Shown here one piece after another: positions 13,901-25,627 of a stretch of DNA of 64,000 nt. How positions within the stretch are numbered: the stretch's first letter is position 1; the number at the start of each line of letters is the position of its first letter. The DNA is from Burhinus oedicnemus (lineage: Eukaryota > Chordata > Aves > Charadriiformes > Burhinidae): positions 1,053,915 to 1,117,914 of the forward strand of contig VFFE01007570.1 of the NCBI GenBank assembly GCA_008921705.1. Direction: 5' to 3'. The notes under the pieces were generated by a model that saw nothing but the letters and a program-made list of their open reading frames with translations, was not told the origin of the DNA and did not search any database. The position numbers and the translations under genes were made by a program.

Positions 13901-16900
13901 GGCATATCACATACCAACACAGACATATGGCTCTAGATTGAGCTGACTCAGGTGGGATCAGATTTAGTGTTTAATGGTCAGTGTGTTTAAGACCAGCAGT
14001 GGTATCTGAGCATCATTGTGAATGAGCATTTATCTACTCCTTCCTGCTCTGGTCGCCAGCATTCAGGAAATTACTCTAACTTATTTAAGTCTTTGTCCCT
14101 CATTATGTTCATTTTTGAGTCTGAGAAAGAATATTAGGAAAATTAACATTTGCCTGTTCTGATAGTATTGCTGTGACAAAAGTAGTAAAGATGTGAAACG
14201 AATGGCTATTGAGATAAGACTGATCTTCTCTTCTTTGAAAACTTAATCTGCTCTCATCCATTTTATTCCTCTTCTTTCCATGATCCACGCTTGCAGTCAT
14301 TCGTGCCTTTGAGAGCCACAGGGTGAGGCAGACACCTCAGGTGGAATGTAGCCTCCAGTACAGATGTCTACGCAGCCTGTTTTCTTCAAGGCAGTGACAG
14401 TGAAAACATGCAGTTGTGACAAATTAAGGCAATGGAGATGAATTGGTCTTCTGCTCCTCCCTATATGTCATTTGCATAAGCATCTAGTCTTTTCAGACCA
14501 TTTTGCCCTCTGCTTTGCCTGGGAGTAAGCTATTGGTATGATTCTGCTCACTCTCCTGGTTGCTATACTACATATCACATCGTGCCTACCATTTCTCTGG
14601 CGTTACCCATCTGTGATGTCGGTGCCTGGGAACAAATTCCACTAACAAGCTTGCAGACTGATGAGACTGTTACACTGCAAATACTCAGCTCTCCATCTCT
14701 GCTTCCTCTTTCTCCATTGCTTAAAACTCAAGGAACTGATCTTCAGGGCCCACCCTGCAACCTCATTGATATTAGCAGCTTGATGTCACACCCTACACAT
14801 CTGTTAGTACTACTCTGTATCAATGTCAAGCAAAACAGATAACTGATCATATCTGCCACAACTAGGCAGGAATTCATAGCATCACAAAAGACAGTACATT
14901 GCTTTATCATCCAACTGGGAGAGTGGTTTGGGACAACTTGTTTATTCGCTCTTGAGACATGAAAGTAAATATGCTTGAATCATGAAATTCTTTGCCTGGT
15001 ACTTACCATGCACAGCAACGGTTAGCGACTGTTTGCCTAAGATATCAAGATACTGTGGCTATTGCTGAAGCACAGAAATACAGCTGGTTTTTAAGAACAT
15101 GGTTGTTTCTCTGTTAGGCTGCTTCACAGCTGCCTCAGATACCAGTGGGAAAATCAGAAGCAGTTCTGAGGTCACAGAAGACAAAAAACCAACGTCTTTC
15201 CAGCAGTACCAGCACTACAGCATGAGCTACTGGACAAGAACAAAGGAGCTGTAGACTGAGTATAAGCTGACAAATGATCCCGTTGCATATTACCTTCTTG
15301 AGCCAAGAACAAAAGTTCACTTTAGGAGCCAATTGCACTGCGAATACAGCATTAAGTACGGAATCATCTCATGAAACAAAAGCACATCCATTAAGACATT
15401 AGAGGACTCTGTCCCAGCCATGGAGCTGCAACTTATCCATCTGAGAAATTCCATATGCTCTTTGTTGCTATTTGTTATCCAAAAGAGTGTTGCTATCTGG
15501 GCAGCTAGAAGTCAGTTGCCTATCAAGCAGAGATGGGGAAATCTACTATTGATGAAATGGTCACTGAGGTTTGTGAGGAAATTAATTCTTTGATATCCCC
15601 CAGGGCTGTCAAAATGGAAAGTGCTGCTGAAGTAATGATGAGGTTTGACCAAATGGGTTTTCTGAACTGTGCAAGTACAACTGAACAGACACATATCCTC
15701 GTCTCGTGCCTGTGAATGTATTACCAGGATAGGATACTATTCTATCATCATTTATCGTGCAGTCAAGGTAGAATACTCATGGACACATATATTGGGTGCA
15801 TAGTGTGCAATGCCAAGATATTTTTTAAATGTGCCTTCTTTCAATATGGGCAAACCAAATAACCAAATCATTTGGACTACAGCATTCATACCACCATACA
15901 GCTAAAGTTATTCTGGATTTTTCTGTTTGGTACACAGAGCTACAGAAGGACTACTTTGAATTGGACAGATTCCCTTCTTTTCACCTTTAGTGGAGTTCAG
16001 CATGGTTTAAAAAGAAAGCAGGCCCACAAGATGCTTTAATGCCACTGAAAATCATGCAAGCACTACTTGGAAAACATTTTCTCCCATCCAGCTTATAAAA
16101 TTGTTAATGAATTTCTTATCTCTCCAGCACTGCAGATCAAGTGATTGCTGATAATCTGGGATCCTTTGGTGTCTGCCCAAGGAATGGGACAGTATACTGT
16201 ACAGCTCAGAGTAACTAAGAACAAATTCTTGGCAGCCAAAACATGACCTTTCTGGTCTAGAATAATCTCTCAAAGCTCCACCATGTCCTGCTCTCTTCTC
16301 TCTCAGTACTATGAAATTCCTCTGAAAGCAACACCTTCCTTTGATCCTCTTCCATGTCATTTTCTTCTCTGATTAACTTTACATTAACTGTACTGTTCTC
16401 CTGCTTCCATTTCTCTTCATTCTTGCCTCCCTTCCTTGCTTCCTTCTCCTCAAGTTCCATCAAAGTACCCTATGAAATTCAGAACTCCATTACTCTGTTG
16501 GACAGTCTTCCATACAACAGGTTTCTCTTTAATTTGTCAAACACAGATGTAGTTGTTCCTGAAGAAGAGAAGAAAACAAGAAATCATAGAGCACTTGCCT
16601 TCTATTTATTCCTCACACATGGTGCTATACATGAAGAAGTAAGTTTTTATCGCTAAAGGCTATTCTTTCTGTGGATTTTCCATTTTTACCAGCAGATCCT
16701 TACCACGTGGGACTTTCATCAAGGAGTTATTCCAAGAAAAGAAGTGATGAGACAATTTTACCTTTCAGATTTACAAAAAACTGTACTGTGCAGAAAAGAA
16801 GAGGACAAAGAATGAAAAGGAACAACCAAGCCAACATATAGGAGCAATAAGGAATACCTTGAAAATCTTTCAGGCCACTATTACTTTAGAAGATTTCTGC

Positions 16901-17299
16901 AGTTTCAGATGTCAAGATGGAAAGGAAAGCAAGTAACAAGCCTGTTATCATTCCAGCTATACCATCTATGGAGAAAAAAACTTGTGTATGATAGATCATC
17001 TCATAGAGGGACAAGTTAAAAATACTAGAAAACTAAAATCCTCAGAATTTGACCTGAATTTTTTGGACTAAAACATTCCCTTCGTTATGAACAGGCAAAA
17101 ATTGCATCATTTCTACACTGTGAATCAACATAAGCAAATCTCAACAGTCAGGTTGTTTGGGGAGGTGACAAGTTCCTTTATAAAGAACTCGTGACATCTA
17201 CTATTTTGACTGCTACATTTACAACCATCTTACAATCACACCTTTCATTTTTTAAAATACCATACTGAAGGGCTGGAAAGCGTTGCTTGAAGTTGAGGC
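10965..17299. other. A+T-rich non-coding stretch
   Basis: No exon or repeat family is recognised. There is a poly-A-rich patch at about 12415-12436. Frames of up to about 100 codons (for example 16052-16360 minus and 16354-16656 plus) overlap on opposite strands and look random. A short match between the words 'gcgtctacactag' (near 13864) and 'gtgtctacattag' (near 62809) could reflect an old shared element but is too short to call. Confidence 0.5.
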
Positions 17300-17343
17300 T
17301 TTGTTTATTTATTTATTGATTGATTGATGTATTTATTTAAATC
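17300..17343. repeat. ATTT/ATTG short tandem repeat
   Basis: Successive TTTA/ATTT units change to three TTGA/TGAT units and back. This is a simple interrupted tetranucleotide repeat. Confidence 0.8.
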
Positions 17344-17919
17344 CCTCCACTTAGCCATAGTTTTGAAGTAGCTGTTAACAACTGGGAGAAAAGAAAGGGA
17401 ACGTTGTGTTTGAGGATAGCAGTGCCACATGCAACTGCAGCTAAATCAAGTACAGAAAGCAGATATTTAAGAACCCACTTAAATATTTTGCAATAGCCAT
17501 TGTAATAAGACTAAAGATGACAGAACTCCATCTTCTCATCCCAGGCACCTGTCTCTTTTGTGCAGGAAACCTCTTCTACACTCTCTGAGTGTGTGAATAG
17601 CTCCTAAGAGCTGTAGATAAATGTCTCTTTGGAGCATCATTATGTTTCTGGAGAGATTCTGTCTTGCATTGACAGGCGCTGCCTTTTACTCAGATTACAG
17701 ACCCATACTCTCAGTTCTTCCTGATACATTTGAGGTAGAGCTTCATTGAAAAAATGAAGTTCTTTCTTGCCCCTTTAAGACCATATATCAGACATTGACC
17801 CAAAGCAGCATTTGCACTGTAACATTCACAAACGCATACACCATGACTTCATTTTAACCTGGAGAATTGTTCAGTTGGTGTAAGTTTGCCAATTGTAAGC
17901 CATCCTATTGCTTCCACAT

Positions 17920-18356
17920 TGTATTGGGTTCAAATAGCAAAGTTCTGGTAGTGGTGGGTCTGCAGGGGTGGCCTCTATGAGAAGAGACCAGGGGCTGCCC
18001 CCGTGTCTGACACAACCACTTCCAGATGGCTCAAAAATGGACACCCTGCTGGCCAAAGCTGAGCCCATCAGTGATGTTGCTGGATCTACTGCAATAACAT
18101 TTAAGAAAGGGTAAAAAAACACTGCACAGTAGCTGTGAGGGAGAGGAGTGAGAAAAAAATTTAAGAGAAATGACCTGGCAGACACCAAGGTCACTGTAGG
18201 AGGGGGAGAAGGTGCTCCAGGTGCTGGAGCAAAGACTCCCCAGCAGCCTGTGGAGAAGACCATGGTGAAGCAGGTTGTCCCCATACAGAACATGAGGGAC
18301 CACGTTGGAGCAGATATCCACCCTGCAGCCCGTGGAAGATCCCACACCAGATCAGG
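17920..18356 (+). mobile_element. Fragment of an avian endogenous-retrovirus-type LTR
   Basis: The segment starts with 'tgtattggg' at 17920. It then follows, from memory, the layout of a repeat common in bird genomes: a G+C-rich patch with 'ggtctgcaggggtggc', a 'gctggccaaagctgagccc' patch, and further 'gcagcc', 'gtggag' and 'gagcag' patches. The TG start suits the 5' edge of an LTR. No matching CA end, internal retroviral region or second LTR is visible. Only the 5' part of the element remains, and the match fades near 18356. The 169-codon minus-strand frame (17871-18380) and the 81-codon plus-strand frame (18148-18393) both lie on this repeat and should not be read as host genes. Family assignment is by recall, with no alignment. 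Confidence 0.6.
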
Positions 18357-18819
18357 ACTAGCTATCCTTATATCATGCAAGCATCTAAACTAGGTAAAGA
18401 TCCAAGCAATGATCTTAGCACGTTCTCCCAGGCAGTGGAATGGCTAGACCTAGATACATGGCATAGATGTAAGACTGAATGGCATTTTTCACAGCTATGG
18501 GGGGAAATGACAGGGAATCCAAGAAAAAAACTTCTAGAAACAGTAAACAATAATGGCAGAGGAATGTCACTCATAACTGAGATAAAAACAGTAAGATCTC
18601 TGAATCAAGTAGGCCTTCAACAAAGTTTTAAAAGAGGTGAGATCTAAAACATAAATTGGATATCTGAATTGAAGTATTTATGTTTCTAAGCAGTCATGGT
18701 GACGGGAATAACTTGAGATGTCTCTTAGGTAGGGAGTAGGCAGATGGAACCATATTAAAGGAACACAAGCAATTATAAACTGACATTAGTTGTGATCTTT
18801 CCTATTCAGATAGCCTTAT
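18357..18819. other. Spacer between LTR fragment and CR1
   Basis: About 460 bases separate the end of the LTR match from the first base that looks like CR1. I see no repeat family here. The short 90-codon plus-strand frame at 18375-18647 has no recognisable motif. The spacer may be pre-insertion host DNA, or decayed parts of either element. Confidence 0.4.
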
Positions 18820-19802
18820 CTGGGCTAGATGAAGAGACAGTGAGGTGGATTGAGAGCTGGCTGTGTGACAGAACTCAGAGGGTTGTGATTAATGGAGCAG
18901 TGTCAAGTTGGAGGCCTGTAACCAGTGGTGTCCCCCAGGGATCAATACTCGGCTCGATCTTGTTCAATATATTCATCAATGACCTGGATCAGGGGACAGA
19001 GTGTATCCTCAGCAAGTTCACTGATGATACCAAACTGGGAGGGGTGGCTGACATCCCAGAGGGCCGTGCTGCCATCCAGTGTGACCTGGACAAGCTGGAG
19101 CGCTGGGCAGAGAAGAACCTAATGAGGTTCAACAAGAGCAAGTGTAGGGTCCTGCACCTGGGGAGGAAGAATGCTAGGCACCAATATAGGCTAGCGATGG
19201 ATCTGCTGGAAAGCAGAGGAGAAGGATCTGGGGGTCCTGGTAGATAATAAATTATCCATGAGCCAGCAATGTGCCCTTGTCGCCAGGAAGGCCAATGGAA
19301 TCCTGGGCTGCATAGGGAAGAGTGTGGCCAGTAGGTCGAGGGAGGTCATTCTCCCCCTCTACTTGGCACTGGTGAGGCCACAACTGGAATACTGTGTCCA
19401 GTTCTGGGCTCCCCAGCTCAAGCGGGACAGGGAACTACTGGAGAGAGTCCAGCGTAGGGCAACAAAGGTGACTGGGGGATTGGAGCACCTCCCTTATGAG
19501 GAAAGGGACTCTTTAGCCTGGAGAAGAGAAGGCTGAGGGGAGACCTAATTCTTGCTTGTAAGCATCTAAAGGGTGGGTTGAAGGAGGATGGAGGCAGACT
19601 CTTTTCAACGGTTCCCAGTGACAGGACGAGGGGCAACGGGCACAAGTTGGAACATAGGAAGTTCCATTCAAACCTAAGGAAAAACTTCTTTATGGTGAGG
19701 GTGACAGTGCCCTGGAACAAGCTGCCCAGGGAGGTTGTAGAGTCCCCTTCTCTGGAGATTTCCAAGACCTGCCTGGATGCAGTCCTGAGTAATGTGCTGT
19801 AG
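18792..19802 (+). pseudogene. CR1 ORF2 reverse-transcriptase remnant, frameshifted
   Basis: The first frame (18792-19247) carries reverse-transcriptase palm motifs: PQGSILG at residues 48-54 and FTDDTKL at residues 76-82 (codons from 19017). The second frame holds the CR1 C-terminal block [15 protein letters not shown] (residues 38-52 counted from the ATG at 19258). The third frame (19578-19802) holds the final segment with NLRKNFF and LPREVV. Frame is lost near 19213-19220 and again near 19505-19515, both consistent with small deletions. In active CR1 copies the catalytic motif is normally F/Y-A-D-D, so Thr in place of Ala is a further sign of decay. The endonuclease domain and ORF1 are absent. 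About the first nine residues of the first frame lie upstream of the CR1 match and are host sequence. It encodes no functional protein. Confidence 0.9.
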
Positions 19803-19886
19803 GCATTCCTGTGTCAGCAGGGGAGTTGGACTAGATAATCTCTAGAGGTCTCTTCCAACTCTGATAATTCCGTGATTCCATGATTA
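18820..19886 (+). mobile_element. CR1 LINE, 5'-truncated 3' fragment
   Basis: CR1 is the main LINE of bird genomes. It copies itself through a reverse transcriptase in ORF2 and is usually truncated at the 5' end. Here about 1.07 kb of the 3' part remains, running from inside the reverse-transcriptase domain to the 3' end. The end has the typical 'ggagttggactagataatc' stretch and short repeats of the ATTCCRTGA kind (about 19865-19886). The coding part is broken into three frames (18792-19247, about 19216-19536, about 19578-19802). No target-site duplication was identified. The element is an inactive copy. Confidence 0.95.
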
Positions 19887-20776
19887 TGACATCCAGAACA
19901 GTACCTTGCATGAATCCATTTCCTTTACAGTAAAGAAGTCCTAATTTCTCTAGTTCTTCAGAAGTTGCAGCTAAAATAATTCTTCTCTCCAGTACCCGAC
20001 CAGTATTCTCTGGTTTCCACAAATGCTATCCACCCTCAAAATCTGAGTGCTGAAATCTCGCCTCCTGTACCCTAATAGGCTCCACTTCTATGTGCCTTTG
20101 TGTGTGGTTTGTCTAGCCATGTGAGGCTTTTGTTGTTGTTTTTTGATTCATCATAGGGGTTGTATTTCTTTAATTCAAGTTTTTCCATACTCTAACATCA
20201 TTTATTGCTTTCTACAATTTCTTCAAGATCTTTCTCCTATGGTCAAATTAAAAACTCTACAGTCTAGCAATAGATAGGGAAAAGTTACAGACAAGGTAAG
20301 TCCATTCAGACTGCGTACATTCCCAGGTTTATGTTGGAAGTCAGCATTCATCTTCAGATCAGACAAAAGATACAAGCTATTTCCTAAAGACACTTCTCTT
20401 GTGGTGGCATGTGTTTTCAGATTCATCCTCTGAACGTGGCAGAGGTTTGGATGGGGAACACCAGTTCTGCCCAATTTCCACTCCACATTAAAAGTGTTCG
20501 CAAACAGCTATTACTCCACAAGAGAAACAGATTAACAAATTAACTTATTTCCCCTCTCCCCAAATGCTACTTTTGAATGCAAAGGAGAAATAGACATTTG
20601 GAAGCAGGGAAGCAGGAAAAGAAGGATCAGATGCTTCTAGGCAAATTTACCACTTGAATTTTCCATGTTGCACCCATTTCACAGCCATCCTTTGAAAACA
20701 TTCACGTTGATTTGTGGGGCTGTGAAAGACCCAAAATCAAACGAAACTGAATGCTTTAGTATGAAACAGGAGCGGG

Positions 20777-21277
20777 TCATTTCCTGCTATTTCTGGTCTT
20801 TCTGCCTGTGCCTGGAGCGTGAGGGAGTGAGGGAAGGGGGAAGGAGCATTGCGGTGGAAGTGCCAGGCTGCTGAAGTTCAGAATAAATCTGTCTCCTGGC
20901 AACTCTGCACATTTGCTTTCCTTTCCCTCTACCAAGTGTTGTGGTACAGCGGAATACAAAGTCAGCAACAACTTTACATCCTCCTGCTGAAAAAAAGTAA
21001 CTGAATGCAAGGCGAAGTAAACACATAAGTGATTCAGAAAATGGAGTCTCTCCTCCCCAGACACGTTCCATCCTTCCATGTAAAAAGATACTGAAAATAC
21101 TACTCCTGCATAATCATCGGTTCTTTTAAAACTAAAGCCTCGAGGAAGAGGAGCAGCTCCAGCGCTGATGCCTGTACGACACTCCTGCTGCATTGCCTCG
21201 TGTGCTGGTAACAGTACTAACTGCTGAGTGCTAAGACTAGTCCTCTGCATACGTCCCGCTCTCTCTGCCGCTTCCAA
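20777..21277 (-). other. Unassigned 166-codon open frame
   Basis: This is the longest ATG-started frame that is neither in a mobile element nor across the assembly gap. The predicted peptide has no domain, signal peptide or membrane segment I can recognise. A second minus-strand frame overlaps it (20787-21071), which argues against coding constraint. The upstream end (about 21120-21290) has more CpG than its surroundings, and a pyrimidine-rich acceptor-like 'ttttttcagcag' lies within the frame on the minus strand. It could be a chance opening or part of a 5' exon. Chance is more likely. Confidence 0.15.
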
Positions 21278-21649
21278 ATTCTCTTTTTTGCACTGGCCAT
21301 TTCTGAATTTGAGTCAGATGTCTTAAACTATGACACGAGTGCTTTAGGATTAGCATTCAAAACTTAATTTCATATCAGCCTCCCCTTCTCTGAGCAAGTC
21401 TGGTTCTGGCCACAGATGGAGTATGTTTCCCTTTATCATCTCTTCACTTCTTTCGACTCAGTAAGAAGCGAAGCAACCAGGAAGGTGGTTTTAGCTAACA
21501 CGATAGTTATCATAGCTCAGATTAAGAAGGTAATATCCAGCTCAGTGGTGGTAGCCTCTGAAGATGAACTAACTCCCTCTCTTGCAATTGTGGTATTGAG
21601 TTCAAATCTGCATATATGATGGACAGGCAAACCCTGCTTTCCACGGGCA

Positions 21650-21705
21650 CTGGCCTCATCTTACAGATGGACAAGGCCTCAGATGACACAAAAAAGCTCC
21701 CTACC
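21650..21705 (-). repeat. Possible MIR remnant
   Basis: The words 'cctcatcttacagatgg' and 'ggcctcagatgacaca' follow the reverse-complement layout of the 3' half of MIR, an old amniote SINE. The match is short and diverged, so this is tentative. Confidence 0.3.
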
Positions 21706-24190
21706 ACACTCCATTTGTCTAAATCACTTTCTGTCCCTGACGATAAAAGGAGAAAATCCATTTTAAGAATGAACCTGCTCATAATATCCACATTTTCCCA
21801 GTACGTATTTTTCAGTCAGGAAGCAGTCCAAAGGCAAAGATTTTAAAATATTCTTAAATTTCTTTTATGAGCCAGCCTATCAGCTCCTAATTTCATAGAC
21901 CTTTTGACACAATCAAAGGCAGCTTTCCCTCTTGTCTTACAGGTACTCTGTTCCAAGCCGAAGCCAGAAATAAGCCTGTAATGTGACTCAGGTGACTGAT
22001 CACACTAGAAAGAGTAAAAACCAGTGACAGAAAATTCACAAAGAACCAGTGGCCTGCTATGTTTTGCATGATTCACTGTTGACCAGTGAATAAATTTATA
22101 AAATGACAGCTTAGAGACAGGGGAAAAAAAGAGCCAGTGGCAAAGAATACAATATATTTCTATCACATCTCTATTAACAGAATGGCAAGAAAGGGGGTAC
22201 CTGCCGCTCTAAAAATTAAGAAAAATGCAGAATTTCCTTTGCCTAAAAGGTTTCCTCAGTAACTTGGCAGTGTGTACTTGTTATTCCCCAAACTTTCTTT
22301 CTGCTCTGAAATCCTGTGCTACCCTCCTGTGACATTTTCTTGCATGCGCTCCACTGAAGTTTGGGTCTATTGTTTCACCACAAGGGAGCTGATCCTTCAG
22401 CAGTTGCTTATTTATTGAGGTCACTTGAGGTCAGTGATGTGGGTTTAATGGGGTGCTTTTTTTTCAGAATATGGTCAATCTGGTCTGGTGGAATTCCTTT
22501 AATTTTACAAAGGGGGGAGGGGGGCGGGTAGACGGTGGAGGAGTTTCATTTTAAAATTACATACGTATCAAATGCATAGGTCCATACCTGCATTGTAAAT
22601 ATAAGTGGCTATTTTCAATGCGTGTCACCCCCCTGTCACAATTTTGGTTTGCTATTAGTGGACTCATATGGTTTTTCATGAGCAAGATCTTAGTTCTTTA
22701 TTTCTCACTGAGGGTTTTTTGTGTTATGCAGTAGGGAAGGGCTACTCTGCCTTACCTCTCACATTTCCTTCTTGCCTGGGTGACAGGGGATTTGTTGACA
22801 TTTGCTGCATGCCCTGTTGCTATTATAAATCGGAAGCTACATTTCAAGCTTCAGCACACTCAGAGTTAAGCTGCACTGGAAAGAGGACAATGGAAAATAT
22901 CAATGGAAGAAATTTGAAGATGTGAAAAGGGAATTATTTGGAGGAGCTTTTTCCTTTATTTTAAAGCATTTAAGAACAGAGTGAGAAAAAAGTCCTTACA
23001 AATGGGGTTTTTTTTGCTTTGCTTTCAAAGCTGGATGCCTAAAGTTAAGGTTTTAACTCTGTTTTTAGTCATCAGAGTTTGTCTTCACTAAAACCACTCT
23101 TAAATCTTTTCCTGAAACAATTCTCAGTACAAAAAGTATAGATTTTGTGATGCGAAATATTTTCCACAAGTTTGAAAGTGTCTTTCTAGATAGGGCTTAA
23201 TGTCAGGATTTTCATTAATTGAGAAATTTGATTAAAAAACTCTATACAAAGAGCTTCAGTTTCAATTTTAAAAACTTTTCATTTCTGTTTGTGTAATATA
23301 CAATAAATGAATACCGACTATTGCAAAAATAAACAAAGAAAAGTCAGAGCAAAGTGAATTTTACAAATCAGGCCAAATAAAATAGTTCAGTTGACCAGAA
23401 ATCAACTAATATTTCTTTTTAAATTTCACTTTATAGGAAATTCCTAGAAAAAAGTTTGTTGTCCTGTGTTCTATTCCAAAATGGAAGGGGTGTTTTACAT
23501 CAGGAAATTTCCCTGAAAAGAAAAATTGGGTTCTCTTACAACTCCAATGGCCAGATTTTCTAGTCACTTAGGTGCTTCAAGTGACTTTAAAAAGAGTGTG
23601 AGTGCAAATCAGTTTATTTATCTGGACTACTTACAAAGACGTCCGTCTAGTGAAAAGAAGTGTAATGCAGGGAGTCGATTTTATATATGTGGCCACAATT
23701 CAATGCAACAATCCTTAAAAAACTAGAACAAATAGAAAGCATCAAATAATAGAGAGGAAGCATATAATTGAAAATATTTTTCATGACCCATTTTAACTTG
23801 TTTCACAATGTTTCTTCTTTTTCTCCAGGATAATTTACTGCATAATTCAAACCTGCAGATAATTTTGACCTCTTTTCCTTTATTATTAGCTATTAAATTT
23901 TATTTAAGCTCGATCATTTTTAAAGGGATGGGTGGGATAAAGTGAAGCTTCTAATTTTGCATCCGGCTCTAATCTCCGATTTGAGAGTGCTACAGGCAGG
24001 GGTTTTACATAGTAATATGCGGGCAGCAGATAGAGAGATTTGATACACACACACACCTATGCGTATAAACCTCAAGAGCGGCCGGTATGTTTTGCAGTGG
24101 TAACTGACCATAACAGCCTCCCCTTTTGGACTTCAAATCACTCAATTTCCCTATAAGGGAAGCGCCTGTATTTTATAGTTGGGCTGGGGT

Positions 24191-24260
24191 CGGGGTTTTT
24201 TGTGGTTTGTTTGGTTTTGGTTTTGGGTTTGGTTTTTTTTTGAGGGGGGGTGTGTCTTCT
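24191..24260. repeat. G/T-rich low-complexity strand before the gap
   Basis: About 70 bases consist almost entirely of G and T on the plus strand, with GGTTTT-like units, poly-T and poly-G runs. Such DNA is hard to sequence and lies just upstream of the assembly gap. Confidence 0.8.
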
Positions 24261-24319
24261 CGAATGGCTTTTCCCCTGCCCTTAAGTTTAAGGCTATTTT
24301 CAGACTTCGCCAAACGTTT

Positions 24320-24960
24320 NNNNNNNNNNNNNNNNNNNNNNNNNNNNNNNNNNNNNNNNNNNNNNNNNNNNNNNNNNNNNNNNNNNNNNNNNNNNNNNNN
24401 NNNNNNNNNNNNNNNNNNNNNNNNNNNNNNNNNNNNNNNNNNNNNNNNNNNNNNNNNNNNNNNNNNNNNNNNNNNNNNNNNNNNNNNNNNNNNNNNNNNN
24501 NNNNNNNNNNNNNNNNNNNNNNNNNNNNNNNNNNNNNNNNNNNNNNNNNNNNNNNNNNNNNNNNNNNNNNNNNNNNNNNNNNNNNNNNNNNNNNNNNNNN
24601 NNNNNNNNNNNNNNNNNNNNNNNNNNNNNNNNNNNNNNNNNNNNNNNNNNNNNNNNNNNNNNNNNNNNNNNNNNNNNNNNNNNNNNNNNNNNNNNNNNNN
24701 NNNNNNNNNNNNNNNNNNNNNNNNNNNNNNNNNNNNNNNNNNNNNNNNNNNNNNNNNNNNNNNNNNNNNNNNNNNNNNNNNNNNNNNNNNNNNNNNNNNN
24801 NNNNNNNNNNNNNNNNNNNNNNNNNNNNNNNNNNNNNNNNNNNNNNNNNNNNNNNNNNNNNNNNNNNNNNNNNNNNNNNNNNNNNNNNNNNNNNNNNNNN
24901 NNNNNNNNNNNNNNNNNNNNNNNNNNNNNNNNNNNNNNNNNNNNNNNNNNNNNNNNNNNN
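24320..24960. other. Assembly gap (641 N)
   Basis: 641 unresolved bases. Several apparent long reading frames (24126-25199, 24151-25086, 24179-25159, 24300-25217) exist only because N is read through, and they are not genes. The true length is unknown. Confidence 0.99.
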
Positions 24961-25345
24961 CCTCCCCGGCCCACGGCCAGGCTCCCCCCGGCCCGAAGCC
25001 CCGGGCCCCGCCGGCCCCTTCCCCGAGCCCCGCCGCCCCGCCGCTTCGGGCGCGGCTGCTCCAGCTGCCGGGCAGCGGTGGGGCACGGCCGGCGGCGCCG
25101 GGGAGCCGGCCGGCCGGCCCCCGAAGGGCTGGGACGGCTGGAGGGTGGCTCTGCCTTAGCGGAGGGATGCTCCTCCGTCTCCCTGGAAGCCCACCTTGAA
25201 GGTGCCTTCCTGCTCACTCAGCCGTCCACCTCGGAAAGCTGGGCTTCGAGGTGACCGGAGGGGATAGACCAAGAGAAGGACACATCCGCCACGGTCCCTC
25301 GCAGAGCCACGCAGGGACGTACGCTGGCCTGGCTGGGAAGTCAGC
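24961..25345. promoter_or_regulatory. CpG-rich block, edge of a probable CpG island
   Basis: The sequence just after the gap is extremely G+C-rich and dense in CpG, most of all in 24961-25150 with repeated CCCCG, GCCGG and CGGCCGG words. It fades towards 25345. The left gap flank is not G+C-rich, so the island core probably lies inside the gap. In vertebrates such blocks mostly mark promoters and first exons. No coding frame or sure splice site could be assigned. Possible acceptor-like (25345-25361) and donor-like (near 25250 and 25516) words exist, but they are weak. Transcription direction is undecided. Confidence 0.7.
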
Positions 25346-25608
25346 TCTCCTTCCCACCAGTGACACCTGAGCAGGGCGTTCGCTTCAAGAAGCAGGCATC
25401 ATGTTCTGCAGGGGAAAGTCGAACAATAAGTAAAGCTACGGTTCTTAAGAAAAGCCTTAACGGGACTACGCTCCATGCATTGTGCAGATCAGCATCCTTA
25501 ATTCCAAGGTGCTGGTATGAGGACCATTGCGAGGCACTGAAGATAGCAGGTCACTCAGTTCCTGAACAGTAGGCCCTGGGTATCTCCTTCAGCTAGATCA
25601 TGTTCACC
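25346..25608. other. CpG-island shore, no gene recognised
   Basis: Moderate G+C sequence between the CpG-rich block and a poly-T tract. A 70-codon plus-strand frame (25360-25572) has no recognisable motif. If a transcript starts in the island and runs rightward, this stretch would be early transcript or intron. Confidence 0.4.
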
Positions 25609-25627
25609 TTTTTTTTTTTTTTTTTTT
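25609..25627. repeat. Poly-T tract
   Basis: An uninterrupted run of 19 T residues. It might be the tail of a retroposed copy on the minus strand, but no adjacent element is recognised. Confidence 0.85.

Larger units (their letters stand above)
19887..24190. other. Non-coding stretch, no repeat cluster
   Basis: No exon is recognised. It contains the longest open frame outside repeats and the gap (20777-21277 minus, 166 codons; listed separately), a possible MIR remnant near 21650-21705, and a G-rich patch at 22512-22528. A short CA run lies at about 24045-24056. The rest is A+T-rich. Confidence 0.5.

Noticed and set aside
17871..18380. 169-codon minus-strand frame
   Set aside because: It lies antisense on the LTR fragment and has no recognisable domain.
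18148..18393. 81-codon plus-strand frame resembling bird 'hypothetical proteins'
   Set aside because: It is repeat sequence from the LTR fragment and not a host gene.
24126..25217. Four reading frames of 305-357 codons across the gap
   Set aside because: Most of each frame is N. They exist only because the gap is read as open.
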